Below, piece after piece: positions 1 through 8,180 of a stretch of DNA of 27,222 bases. The stretch lies in assembly GCA_038230275.1 (NCBI GenBank), contig JBBRNO010000088.1, positions 1-27,222 of the forward strand, in the 5' to 3' direction. The stretch's first letter is position 1; every line of letters begins with the position of its first letter. The position numbers and the translations under genes were made by a program. The notes beneath the pieces were generated by a model that saw only the letters and a list, made by a program, of their open reading frames with translations, had not been told where the DNA came from and searched no databases. This DNA is from JANXXV01 sp038230275 (GTDB lineage Bacteria; Acidobacteriota; Terriglobia; Bryobacterales; Bryobacteraceae).

Positions 1-1044
1 CACGGCGGTGCCTGATCCGATATAAGCCTGGCCGGCCGCGCCGATGGCGAAGGAGTTCAGCTCTGGACCGCTGGCGCTGCCGTCGGCGGTAACGGTGTAG
101 GAGTTGACCGCCGTTAGATCCACCGGCCCGCCGGAGGTGCGAGTGCGCTTGCTGACTACCAGCTTGCCTTGTCCACCGGAATTGGCCGAGCCGGCCGAGG
201 CGTTGAAGTCCCGCTCGAAGCGCAGGCTGCCGGTGAAGTAGAGATCCTTCAGTGTTGCGTTGGAGGCGGTGGTGGTCACAGCCTTGACGCCAATGATCAT
301 ATCCTGGCCGCCGCCGGCGATGAAGGTGTTTCCGTCCTGGGAAACGTAGAGCGTTTTGGCTCCGCTCACCAGTTGCCCGGAAGAAGCCGCTCCACCCGCA
401 ATGGGAAAGTTTGCGGTCCCAGTGCCATCGGGCGCAAGGGTATAGGTCGCGCCGTTGATGGATTGCGTGATGGTCTGCGTGCCCAGGTTCGCGGCCTGGC
501 CCGTGACGCTGATTGGTCCGAAAGCGCCTCCGCTTGCGGGTGCCTTAAAGAAGGCATCTCGTACAAAGCCAGTGGACGCGTTTTGAAAATCGAGACTGCT
601 TACCCAGTAAGCGCCGCTAAGATTGGCGGACGTTGCCGTGGGCGCCGGGACGGCGATCAGCAGGTCATAAATGCCGCTACCGCTGTCCGTGGTGCAGGCG
701 ATGAGCGCGCCCTGGCCTAAGCGCGCATTCATACTTACAGTGGTCTGCTGGGGATTCGAAATAGTGGCTAGGCCACTTGGTTGCACCGCGTAGGTTCCGC
801 TGCCGGCCAGCGTGACAGGGCCCGCGCTTCCAACTACCTGCTGGCCGGTGAAGGTGAACGCGCCGCTGCCGTCAAAGGTGGCCGATCCGGAAAGCGAGCT
901 GGAGCTTTGAATGGTTCCGCTGCTGGCGACGGTTAACTGCAGATGCCGGAAAAGGTACTTGCCGGCAAGCGAACGGTTGTCAATGGTTTGGGAATAACTA
1001 ATGCTGAGAAGTGTAAACAGTAAGATTGCGAGTCGATTTGTCAT
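1..1044 (-). CDS. Secreted Ser/Gly/Thr-rich beta protein, Solibacter type (C-terminus off the window)
   Basis: An uninterrupted reading frame of 348 codons runs from an ATG at 1044 leftwards off the window, so the C-terminus is missing. It begins with a signal peptide (MTNRLAILLFTLLSISYSQ) and then a mature part starting TIDNRSLAGKYLFRHLQLT, followed by low-complexity Ser/Gly/Thr/Ala-rich sequence with alternating small and hydrophobic residues, as expected for beta-rich exported proteins. No catalytic motif is visible. Proteins of this composition, with a similar 'SLxGKYxFRHLQ' opening, are numerous in Solibacter-like acidobacteria and often end in a TIGR03437 domain; that domain would lie outside this window, so its presence is inference. 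The gene is transcribed divergently from the DUF1549 gene at 1184, the two sharing a 139-bp spacer. Exported location is well supported; function unknown. Confidence 0.75.
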   Translation of the reverse strand, partial: MTNRLAILLFTLLSISYSQTIDNRSLAGKYLFRHLQLTVASSGTIQSSSSLSGSATFDGSGAFTFTGQQVVGSAGPVTLAGSGTYAVQPSGLATISNPQQTTVSMNARLGQGALIACTTDSGSGIYDLLIAVPAPTATSANLSGAYWVSSLDFQNASTGFVRDAFFKAPASGGAFGPISVTGQAANLGTQTITQSINGATYTLAPDGTGTANFPIAGGAASSGQLVSGAKTLYVSQDGNTFIAGGGQDMIIGVKAVTTTASNATLKDLYFTGSLRFERDFNASAGSANSGGQGKLVVSKRTRTSGGPVDLTAVNSYTVTADGSASGPELNSFAIGAAGQAYIGSGTAV

Positions 1045-1183
1045 TAGGCGCTGTACCTATGTAAACGCGGATGCGGCAAATTAGTTTCCTCTGGCGAAAT
1101 CCGAAAAAAAGCCGATTATCAAAGTGACGAGCAACTCGCCGGTGCAGCGCGGGTTAGTCTGAACAGTGAGACGAGAATCCAGC

Positions 1184-3292
1184 ATGGTTACCAGAATACG
1201 TGAAAAAATCACAATCCTATTTTGCGCGATGGCATTGTTGCTGTCCGCTCCTTTATCAATGCCTGCGCAGCCGGTGGCACAGGTTGACGGCGGGGATTTG
1301 CCCGAAATCAAAGTGGAGCATCCCGAATGCGTCTACTTCGGCCCGAAGCATGCTCAGCTTGTGAAATCGGGCTTGAACGGAGAGCAGAAGGAAGACCACG
1401 CGCTATCGGAACTGACGGACCGCGTAACCGCGCTGATGGTTTTGAGTAGCTCGAATGACGATTCCAGCGGCGCCCTGCAGGAGATTGTACCGGGTGGAAG
1501 CCGCACCAATACCTCTCAACGCGCGGGCAGCAAGGGGACCATTGACCGCTATCTATTCGCGGCGATGCAACAGGCCGGAGTAACGCCGGCGGCGCGCACG
1601 AACGACTACGAGTTTATCCGGCGCGTCACCCTCGATCTGACGGGACGCATTCCGGCCCCTGATCGCGTTCTGAGCTTTGTTGCGGACACTTCCGTCAACA
1701 AGCGGGCGGCGCTGATTGATGAATTGCTGGCGAAGCCGGAATGGGTGGACAAGTGGGTGATGTATTACGGTGATCTGTTCAACAACACGACCAATAATAC
1801 GGCTACCGGAGTGATTCGCTACGCGGACGGCAGGAACGCTTTTTACGCGTGGTTGAAGCAGTCGATTGCCGGCAACCGGCCGTACAACAGCATCGCGTCC
1901 GATTTGATTTCCGTGACCGGAAGCAACAGCTACGATCCGTCCCAGGGCCAATTGAACTGGATTGTGAACGGACTGGTAACGAACGGTCCAACGCAGGATG
2001 CTTATGATCAGGAAGCGGCGAATACCGCTGAGACGTTTCTCGGGATCTCACATCTGAACTGCACGCTCTGCCACAACGGCCGCGGGCATCTGGATGCGTT
2101 GAGCCTCTGGGGCAAAAATCAGAGCCGCACTTCCAGCTGGGGCTTGGCTGCGTTCTTTGCCAAGACGGTCATTGGTCGGACGGCAGTGGACGCGGCGGTG
2201 AATAATCAACCCTACTACTGGCATGTTGACGACAACGGCAAGACCGATTATCAGTATGGGACGGTGACCGGAAACCGGCCGGCGCGGTGCATGAACAATC
2301 TGCCTCCGGTGACGGTGGGCAACGTGCTGACGTGTGGCTGCGCCGACGGCAGCGCGCCAACGGTAGCGAATGGGCGAGCAAGTTGTAAGTCTGGCTTCGG
2401 GACGGCGGCGCCGGTCTATCCATTCAATGGGAACGCGCCCAAGGCTGGTGAGAGCTACCGGGTGGCGCTGGCGCGGGAAGTTACTTCGGATTTCCAGTTT
2501 GCGCGGGCTTCGGTGAACTACTTGTGGAAGGAATTCTTCGGACGCGGCATTGTCGATCCCACAAATCAGTTCGATCTGGCGCGTCTGGATCCGGATAATC
2601 CGCCGCCGGATCCATGGACGCTGCAACCCTCGAATCCGCAGTTGTTGAATGCGTTGGCGCAAGACTTCATCAACAGCAGGTACGACTTGAAGGCGCTGAT
2701 GAAAGAGATAGTGAATTCGGATGCCTATCAACTTTCCGCGCGCTATAACGGCGCTCCGCCCGAGGAAAAGCTATTTGCACGGAAGTTGGTGCGGCGGTTG
2801 TGGGGCGAGGAAATTCACGATGCCATTGCGCAATCCAGCAATATTCTGCCCAGCTACAAGATTGGTACCGTGCCCAGCGGGCCATTGACCTGGGCGATGC
2901 AATTCCCCGAGCCCCGGAACCTGCCAGGCGGAACAACCACCGCGTTTCTCGACAGCTTTCTGCGGGGCAATCGCGACGAGGAAGACCGGCGTGGCGATCC
3001 GGCTTTGACGCAGGCGTTGAATCTGATGGACGACACTTTTGTGATGACGCGGATTCGAGCCACCGGCACCGGCCCGGCCGCCAGTTTACTGGCTAAAAGC
3101 TTGCCCATGCAGGACGATCAACTGGTGAACAACCTCTTCTTGAACGTGCTCTCCCGTTACCCTTCCGATGCGGAAAAGAGTACGGCGATGGCTAATCTGG
3201 CATCGGGATCCGGCGCGGCGGGACGGCAACAAAAGGCTGAGAATCTGCTCTGGTCGCTTTATAACAAAGTCGACTTCATCTTCAATTACTAG
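1184..3292 (+). CDS. DUF1549/DUF1553 domain protein with a CxxCH motif
   Basis: This is a 702-residue exported protein of the family that combines DUF1549 and DUF1553 (often called PSCyt2/PSD1), common in Planctomycetes, Verrucomicrobia and Solibacter-like acidobacteria. A signal peptide (hydrophobic LFCAMALLLSAPLSMPA) follows the chosen ATG; a GTG at 1166 would only add six residues. The DUF1549 part includes the typical 'FIRRVTLDLTGRIPAPDRV' block, then a CTLCH sequence resembling a c-type haem site. The DUF1553 part includes 'FARASVNYLWKEFFGRGIVDP' and ends with 'NLLWSLYNKVDFIFNY', the usual family ending. A second Cys cluster lies between the domains. The next gene (DUF1501) starts 10 bases after the stop. 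The pair is a classic two-gene unit thought to act in the periplasm, but its biochemical role is not established. Haem binding is inferred from the motif only. Confidence 0.9.
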   Translation: MVTRIREKITILFCAMALLLSAPLSMPAQPVAQVDGGDLPEIKVEHPECVYFGPKHAQLVKSGLNGEQKEDHALSELTDRVTALMVLSSSNDDSSGALQEIVPGGSRTNTSQRAGSKGTIDRYLFAAMQQAGVTPAARTNDYEFIRRVTLDLTGRIPAPDRVLSFVADTSVNKRAALIDELLAKPEWVDKWVMYYGDLFNNTTNNTATGVIRYADGRNAFYAWLKQSIAGNRPYNSIASDLISVTGSNSYDPSQGQLNWIVNGLVTNGPTQDAYDQEAANTAETFLGISHLNCTLCHNGRGHLDALSLWGKNQSRTSSWGLAAFFAKTVIGRTAVDAAVNNQPYYWHVDDNGKTDYQYGTVTGNRPARCMNNLPPVTVGNVLTCGCADGSAPTVANGRASCKSGFGTAAPVYPFNGNAPKAGESYRVALAREVTSDFQFARASVNYLWKEFFGRGIVDPTNQFDLARLDPDNPPPDPWTLQPSNPQLLNALAQDFINSRYDLKALMKEIVNSDAYQLSARYNGAPPEEKLFARKLVRRLWGEEIHDAIAQSSNILPSYKIGTVPSGPLTWAMQFPEPRNLPGGTTTAFLDSFLRGNRDEEDRRGDPALTQALNLMDDTFVMTRIRATGTGPAASLLAKSLPMQDDQLVNNLFLNVLSRYPSDAEKSTAMANLASGSGAAGRQQKAENLLWSLYNKVDFIFNY

Positions 3293-3302
3293 AGGGGACG
3301 CT

Positions 3303-4709
3303 ATGTACGGACAGCATAAATTCGAGCAGTACATCAAGGCCAATCCGCAGCACCGGCATAAGAATTTCTTCGATCGTCCGCACTGGACGCGGCGGAACTT
3401 CTTTCAGATTCTGGGCTCTGGCGTGACGGCGTCGTATCTGGCGGGGAAGGCGCAGGCGGACGGAGTGGCGCAGGCTTCGGTGACGCCCATCAACAAAGCG
3501 AAGAACGTGATTTTCGTCCTGTTGACCGGAGCGCCTTCGCACACCGATACCTTCGATTTGAAATTTCTGGACGGAACCACGCCGGCCGATTTCAATCCGA
3601 CGAAGTACGGGAACGTTTTGTGGCCCACCGGGCTGCTACCCAAGCTGGCCACCAAGCTGCCGGACATTGCGATTGTGCGGTCGCTGCGGGCCTGGGCGCT
3701 GGTGCATAGCCTGGGGCAGACGTGGCAGCAGATTGGCCGCAATCCCGCGGCGGCGCTGGGCGATATCGCGCCCAATATCGGAAGCATCGTGGCGCTGGAG
3801 AAGGAGAAGGAACGGACGGTGAACCAGGTGTTTCCGTCGTTTCTGGCGCTGAATTCGGCACAGGGCGTTGGGTCCGGTTATCTGTCCTCGAAGTACGCGC
3901 CGTTCAAGATCAATCCGGCCGCTTCGGGCTTGGCGAATGTGACGAATGTGGACGGGCAGGCCCGGTTGAACGACCGCTTCGCGCTGCTGCATTCGCTGGA
4001 CGACCCGCTGCGGCAGACGCCCTCTCCGCTCGGCAAACCGCTGGAAGATATGGACAGCTTTTACGCTGCGGCCAAGGGACTGACTTACAACCCGACGGTC
4101 AATACGGCGTTCCAGTTCAACAGCTCTGATAGCGCACGGTACGGCAGCACGGCGTTCGGGAATGCGTGTCTGGTTGCCAAGCAGGTGCTGGCCGCCGATC
4201 AAGGGACACGGTTTGTCCAGATCAGCTACGGCAGTTGGGACATGCACACGAATATCTACGACAAGCAGGTGAATCCGCGCGGCAATTTGTATGCGCTGGG
4301 CACGCCGCTGGACGACGGTGTTTCCGCGCTGCTCACCGATTTGAAAGGGGCGGGGCTGCTGGATAGCACGCTGGTGGTGATGGTGGGCGAGTTTGGGCGG
4401 ACGGTGGGCAAGGTGAACCCGGGCGGCGGGCGAGATCATTTCCTGCAGCAGTTCGTGATGTTTGCCGGGGCTGGAGTGAAGGGCGGCCGGGCCATCGGGT
4501 CGACGAATGCGGACGGATCGGCAACGCTAGATCCCGGATGGTCGCAGGGAAGAGATGTGAAGCCGGAAGACATTGAGGCCACCATCTATTCGGCGCTGGG
4601 GATCGACTGGACTTACGTCAACTACAATGATCCGTTCCACCGGGGCTTCGAGTATGTTCCGGGCGGGAAGGATGGCGTTTACGCGCCGATTAATGAGCTT
4701 TGGGGATAG
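3303..4709 (+). CDS. DUF1501 family protein, Tat-exported
   Basis: This 468-residue DUF1501 protein belongs to the alkaline phosphatase/sulfatase-like superfamily. The ATG at 3303 is chosen because it has an AGGGG ribosome site six bases upstream (3293-3297) and follows the DUF1549 stop by 10 bases; the frame extends further upstream only inside the previous gene. The N-terminus carries a twin-arginine signal (HWTRRNFFQILGSGVTASYLA), so it is exported folded, probably with a cofactor or metal. Family blocks visible are 'IFVLLTGAPSHTDTFDLK', 'QISYGSWDMHTN', 'VVMVGEFGRT' and 'GRDHFLQQFVMFAGAGVKGG', with conserved Asp and His residues in metal-site-like positions. The partner gene encodes the DUF1549/1553 protein. 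The substrate is unknown. The gene ends convergently, 30 bases from the nucleotidyltransferase on the other strand; no clear terminator hairpin is visible there. Confidence 0.92.
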   Translation: MYGQHKFEQYIKANPQHRHKNFFDRPHWTRRNFFQILGSGVTASYLAGKAQADGVAQASVTPINKAKNVIFVLLTGAPSHTDTFDLKFLDGTTPADFNPTKYGNVLWPTGLLPKLATKLPDIAIVRSLRAWALVHSLGQTWQQIGRNPAAALGDIAPNIGSIVALEKEKERTVNQVFPSFLALNSAQGVGSGYLSSKYAPFKINPAASGLANVTNVDGQARLNDRFALLHSLDDPLRQTPSPLGKPLEDMDSFYAAAKGLTYNPTVNTAFQFNSSDSARYGSTAFGNACLVAKQVLAADQGTRFVQISYGSWDMHTNIYDKQVNPRGNLYALGTPLDDGVSALLTDLKGAGLLDSTLVVMVGEFGRTVGKVNPGGGRDHFLQQFVMFAGAGVKGGRAIGSTNADGSATLDPGWSQGRDVKPEDIEATIYSALGIDWTYVNYNDPFHRGFEYVPGGKDGVYAPINELWG

Positions 4710-4739
4710 GCAGGGTTTGCTGGCAGCTTTCGAAGCGGG

Positions 4740-5579
4740 TCAAGGCTCCCCGTCGCGGTCCTGCCATTGGGCTTGCGCCGCGCGCTCAAACATGGCTGCC
4801 GTGATTTCGGAGCTGCCAGGCCACTGGCCCCGCCGCTGTCCAGCGTGCGTTTGATAGGCATCTAAGCGTTCCGGATCGGGCTGAACGACCTTGGCGCCTT
4901 GTATAAATAGCAATCCAACTTTGTCTGTAGGCATCCGCGCTACGAACGCTTCCGCGTCGCTGAGAACTTCCCTCAGGCGTGTCATCGTGGCGGCAGGGTC
5001 AATGGGCGGATCGCTGGCCAGACGGCGGAAGTCTGCTTCCGTGTAACGGGCAACACGCCGAATCTCGTTGATGATGCCTTCGGGTGTAAAGCCCAATGCT
5101 TTCCCGGCGGACGCCCAAACGACGGCACCCAACGGCAAGATGTGGTCATGGATGGTGATCAGGTCCACTGCATCCCGAGGCTCTCGCCGACCATACGCAG
5201 CCGCAACCTTGTTCGTCGCCAGGTCGACGGGGTGCAAGACATATCCAAAGGTTTCGTCGCGCACGGCCGGGAAGAATCGGAAGTCGCTATCAACAACCCA
5301 CTCCAATCTTGTGGTTTCCTTGGCGTATTCCGCCAGAACTGAGAAGATGTTCGGCTCGCGCCTGATCCATTGCAACGTGAAGCCGTGCTTCTCAAGCAAC
5401 GCGCTATCGTCCCCGGCGGCGCGCGCAACCCGTTCCTCGCGGTCGTGAAAAACGTCAATGTCGCTGGAATAGCGCGGCGCGTTTCGATTGAGCGGCGTAC
5501 TTCCGGCAACGAAGCTCTCCGGGTCGCGGTGTGCAGCTAGCAGCCGAAGAATTTTAGTCTGAATTTGGGAGAGTGGCAC
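4740..5579 (-). CDS. AbiEii-type nucleotidyltransferase (toxin-like)
   Basis: This 279-residue protein matches the nucleotidyltransferase AbiEii/AbiGii toxin family (DUF1814-like). The polymerase-beta-like core is visible: a Gly-Ser at residues 26-27, then SSDID at 38-42 with the two metal-binding Asp residues, and the family-typical downstream block 'LATNKVAAAYGRREPRDAVDL' with its Lys, Arg and Asp residues. The frame stays open upstream to 5759, but the GTG at 5579 is the better start: a GAGAAGG ribosome site lies six bases upstream (5586-5592), and the longer version would overlap most of the small gene before it. The reading frame overlaps that of the small gene by 26 bases, suggesting translational coupling. 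Known relatives such as MenA-type toxins transfer nucleotides to tRNA or other targets; the target here is not predictable. The usual AbiEi partner is absent. Confidence 0.82.
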   Translation of the reverse strand: MPLSQIQTKILRLLAAHRDPESFVAGSTPLNRNAPRYSSDIDVFHDREERVARAAGDDSALLEKHGFTLQWIRREPNIFSVLAEYAKETTRLEWVVDSDFRFFPAVRDETFGYVLHPVDLATNKVAAAYGRREPRDAVDLITIHDHILPLGAVVWASAGKALGFTPEGIINEIRRVARYTEADFRRLASDPPIDPAATMTRLREVLSDAEAFVARMPTDKVGLLFIQGAKVVQPDPERLDAYQTHAGQRRGQWPGSSEITAAMFERAAQAQWQDRDGEP

Positions 5580-5781
5580 GGCAAGCCTTCTCGATCTGTT
5601 CCGCCAGTTTCCGCGCCTGCAAATTACCCTCAACCCGCAAGCTCTGCGTAATTGCCAGTGCATCGGCAGTCGTCGGATTGGGAACGGGCCTACTGCTCCA
5701 CAACGCGGAAGGCCCGAATTGTTCAAATGCCTGCCGGTAGAGGCGGGCGAAATCGCCAAGGTCTGCTAATTCGTTACGCAT
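5554..5781 (-). CDS. Small protein paired with the AbiEii-type nucleotidyltransferase
   Basis: A 75-residue protein (84 residues if the ATG at 5808 is used) with the core 'DFARLYRQAFEQFGPSALW' and 'NPTTADALAITQSLRVEG', then a charged helix ending CRATLPNSD. It is predicted to be mostly helical and soluble, with no DNA-binding helix-turn-helix that I can recognise and no AbiEi (winged-helix) signature. The start at 5781 has GGAG five bases upstream; the start at 5808 sits seven bases after a GATAAT box and could be a leaderless start. Its end overlaps the start of the nucleotidyltransferase gene by 26 bases, so the two are surely co-expressed. By position it could be the antitoxin or a substrate adaptor of the nucleotidyltransferase; this is inference from context alone. 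Confidence 0.72.
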   Translation of the reverse strand: MRNELADLGDFARLYRQAFEQFGPSALWSSRPVPNPTTADALAITQSLRVEGNLQARKLAEQIEKACRATLPNSD

Positions 5782-5815
5782 GGCCGCTCCGGGAATGGCC
5801 TTGTCCATAGGACCT

Positions 5816-5821
5816 ATTATC
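5816..5821 (-). promoter_or_regulatory. Candidate -10 element (GATAAT) for the small protein/nucleotidyltransferase cassette
   Basis: GATAAT on the minus strand matches the TATAAT consensus at five of six positions and lies seven bases before the ATG at 5808. No good -35 match is seen about 17 bases upstream (TGAAAA is the nearest). If used, transcription would begin at or next to the ATG at 5808, giving a leaderless message for the longer form or a 27-base leader for the start at 5781. Confidence 0.35.
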
Positions 5822-6004
5822 GAACAGATATGTGGAACTTTTCACCAGGCCCTCTCTGAAACATTGACTACACCTGGGACCTGGCGGCACTCCGGGTTTC
5901 CGGCGCTGAACCGCGGCAGCGAACTCCCTATCTGGGGACTGAATCGCATTTTGGTTGGTCACCCTCCCATCCGCGGAGCGATTCGGGATGATTTAATAGA
6001 AGCT

Positions 6005-7159
6005 GTGAAAATCACAGGCATCGAAACATACATCGCGGGGAACCCGTGGAAGAACTGGCTGTTCGCTAAAGTCGTCACCGACGAAGGGACGTACGGCGTC
6101 GGCGAAGGGACCTTGAACGCGTTCTCAAAAACGATTGAGACGGCGATTCATGAACTGAAGCCGTTCATCATCGGGATGGACCCGTTCCAGATTGAGACGA
6201 TCTCGCAGCGGTTGATCCGGGACGTTTACTCCGAAGGCGCGCAGATTCATATGTGCGCGGTGGCGGCGATCGAGATCGCCTGCTGGGATATCGTCGGGAA
6301 AGTCTGCAAGCAACCGATCTACAATCTTTGGGGCGGCCAGTGCCACCAGAAGCTGCGCGCTTATGCCAACGGCTGGTACCGCGGCCCGCGTACGCCGGAA
6401 TCGTTTGGCGAGAAGGCGAAGGCTGTGGCCAAGCGCGGTTATACAGCGCTGAAGTTCGATCCGTTTGGCAGCACCTGGCGGACACTGTCGCGCGAGGAGT
6501 TCGATCTCAGCCTGGACATCATCACGGCGGTGCGCGAGGCTGTTGGGCCGTCCGTGGATCTGCTGATTGAAGGGCACTGCCGCTTCAACGTGGCCACCGC
6601 GGTGGAATTTGCCGAAGCGATGCATTCGCAGCGGCCGGTTTGGTTTGAAGAGCCTGTACCGCATAACAATACAGCGGCCATGGTGGAAGTGGCGCGGCGC
6701 AGTCCGGTGCCCGTGGCTACCGGTGAGAGCTTGTCCAGTAAGCAACAGTTCGCCGATTTGTTGAAGCACGATGTGGTGAATTTTCTGCAGCCCGAGCCGT
6801 TGAATCTGGGCGGGATTTTCGCGGCGCGGAAAATTGCCGATATGGTGGACGCGCACTTCGGAATGATTGCGCCGCACAGCGCGCAGGGTCCGATTTGTTC
6901 AGCGGCTTGCGTGCAGTTGAATGCGTCGCTGCCGAACTTCTTCATCCATGAGATTTTCGACGAGTTCAATGAGCCTTGGGAAAAGGACATTGTGACCAAC
7001 GGGGTGCATGTAGTGGACGGGTACATCGAAGTTTCCGACCGGCCCGGGTTGGGGATCGATTTGAATATCGAGGAGATCCTGAAGCATCCGTATCAGCAGG
7101 AGAATCACATTCCGCTGTTCCGCCAGGGCTGGGAGAAGCGCGAGAAGGTCGTGTACTAA
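6005..7159 (+). CDS. Enolase-superfamily sugar acid dehydratase (galactonate dehydratase-like)
   Basis: This 384-residue protein is a mandelate racemase/muconate lactonizing enzyme family member, closest in layout to galactonate/mannonate dehydratases. From the GTG at 6005 the key residues fall at a constant offset of +6 from E. coli DgoD numbering as I recall it: metal-ligand positions 189, 215 and 241, and bases His191 and His291 (in APHSAQGP). The first ligand, normally Asp, is Glu here (LLIEGHCRFN); the others are in WFEEP and ATGES. Lys150 lies in ALKFDPFG. The reaction would be dehydration of an aldonic acid to a 2-keto-3-deoxy acid; the exact sugar cannot be read from sequence. The frame is open back to 5780, but homology begins at KITGIETYIAGNPWKNWLF, so the GTG (or a nearby codon) is the likely start. 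Its stop overlaps that of the opposite-strand gene by two bases. Confidence 0.85.
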   Translation: MKITGIETYIAGNPWKNWLFAKVVTDEGTYGVGEGTLNAFSKTIETAIHELKPFIIGMDPFQIETISQRLIRDVYSEGAQIHMCAVAAIEIACWDIVGKVCKQPIYNLWGGQCHQKLRAYANGWYRGPRTPESFGEKAKAVAKRGYTALKFDPFGSTWRTLSREEFDLSLDIITAVREAVGPSVDLLIEGHCRFNVATAVEFAEAMHSQRPVWFEEPVPHNNTAAMVEVARRSPVPVATGESLSSKQQFADLLKHDVVNFLQPEPLNLGGIFAARKIADMVDAHFGMIAPHSAQGPICSAACVQLNASLPNFFIHEIFDEFNEPWEKDIVTNGVHVVDGYIEVSDRPGLGIDLNIEEILKHPYQQENHIPLFRQGWEKREKVVY

Positions 7160-7377
7160 ACCGCGTGGACGTGGACGGGAAGTCCCGCCTTGAGCAACAC
7201 CGATGCCACTTCGCGGGGATTCATGCGGGTGGCATCGTATTCCACGGTGAGCGCGGTCAAGGATGGGGCGACGGTGATTCGCTCGATTCCGTAGACCGCG
7301 TTTGCCTTGGCGATGTTCTCCATCAGCGTCTCATCAAGCGGGCGGGCAAGATCGAAATGTACCTGAATTTTGGTCAT
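7156..7377 (-). CDS. Small ferredoxin-like-fold protein of unknown function
   Basis: A 73-residue protein with a GAGGAAA ribosome site seven bases before its ATG. The sequence reads like a beta-alpha-beta-beta-alpha-beta unit (KIQVHFDLA, a helix, GIERITVAPS, ALTVEYDATR, NPREVASVLLKAG, LPVHVHAV), resembling heavy-metal-associated (HMA) domains, but the CxxC metal site is absent; the protein has no Cys at all. It starts 20 bases after the end of the SpoU-type methyltransferase gene on the same strand, so the two are probably co-transcribed. Its stop codon overlaps the convergent dehydratase stop. I do not recognise a named family beyond the fold-level resemblance. Confidence 0.7.
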   Translation of the reverse strand: MTKIQVHFDLARPLDETLMENIAKANAVYGIERITVAPSLTALTVEYDATRMNPREVASVLLKAGLPVHVHAV

Positions 7378-7397
7378 TGGGCGGTTTCCTCATCATA

Positions 7398-8123
7398 CTA
7401 TCGCTGACGTATCTTCCATAGGATCTGGCGGAAGATGCCGAGCCATACGAAAGCGTCACGCGCGGGTAGGTTTAGCCGGTTGATCATGCGGCGCACCTTG
7501 TTCTCCGTGGATTCGGCGACCCGCGGGTTCAAATAGCCGGATTCCCTGAGCAGCTCAAGCAGCAGATCGGTAAAGCGGCCGGTTTGTTCGGCGTCCGCGC
7601 GCGCGATACTGGAGGGCACGTTGGTCTCAGCTTCCGTTTCGCGGATCAACTCATAGAGGCACAGCGCCACGGCCTGGCCCAGGTTCATCGACTCGTGTTC
7701 CTGGCGGGTGGGGATGCGCATCAGCCAGTGGCAGTGGGACATCTCGTCGTTGGTGAGGCCGAATTTTTCCGAACCGAAGAGAATCGCAACCGGACCCGCT
7801 TCCATGGCTTGCCGGATGAGCGTTCCACCGTGCTCCAGCCGGTATAGGGGGTGTTGCAGTTCGCGGTGCCCTAAAGAAGTGGTGCCGACTACCAGCGTGC
7901 AGTCCTTCACAGCCTCGCCTACACTGTGATATTGTTCACTGCTAGAAAGTATGGCCGAGGCTTTTACGGCGGAGCGCGCCTCCTGGTACGCGACGTCATA
8001 CGCGTTCACAACACGTAGATGCGAAAACCCGAAATTGCTAATGGCGCGGGCAGCGGCGCCGATATTCAGGGGATTGCGGGGCGAGCTCAAGATAATGCGT
8101 AGGGAATCGCGACTTGCGGTCAT
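7398..8123 (-). CDS. SpoU/TrmJ-family tRNA/rRNA 2'-O-methyltransferase
   Basis: This 241-residue protein has the knotted SPOUT methyltransferase signature: motif 1 'LSSPRNPLNIGAAARAISNFGF', motif 2 'VAILFGSEKFGLTNDE' and motif 3 'RIPTRQEHESMNLGQAVALCLYEL'. The order and size match TrmJ, which methylates the 2'-OH of nucleotide 32 in tRNA, with a helical C-terminal extension (residues about 160-241) as in TrmJ. The ATG at 8123 (MTASRDSLRIILSSP) places motif 1 close to the N-terminus as usual; an ATG at 8159 would add 12 residues, and no strong ribosome site decides between them. It is divergent from the DUF2238 gene and probably co-transcribed with the 73-residue gene downstream. A role on rRNA instead of tRNA cannot be excluded. 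Confidence 0.85.
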   Translation of the reverse strand: MTASRDSLRIILSSPRNPLNIGAAARAISNFGFSHLRVVNAYDVAYQEARSAVKASAILSSSEQYHSVGEAVKDCTLVVGTTSLGHRELQHPLYRLEHGGTLIRQAMEAGPVAILFGSEKFGLTNDEMSHCHWLMRIPTRQEHESMNLGQAVALCLYELIRETEAETNVPSSIARADAEQTGRFTDLLLELLRESGYLNPRVAESTENKVRRMINRLNLPARDAFVWLGIFRQILWKIRQR

Positions 8124-8180
8124 TGAAAAGTGTTGTACGAAAAGTCTATCCTTAGACATTATTACGGACCGCATCGCGCT

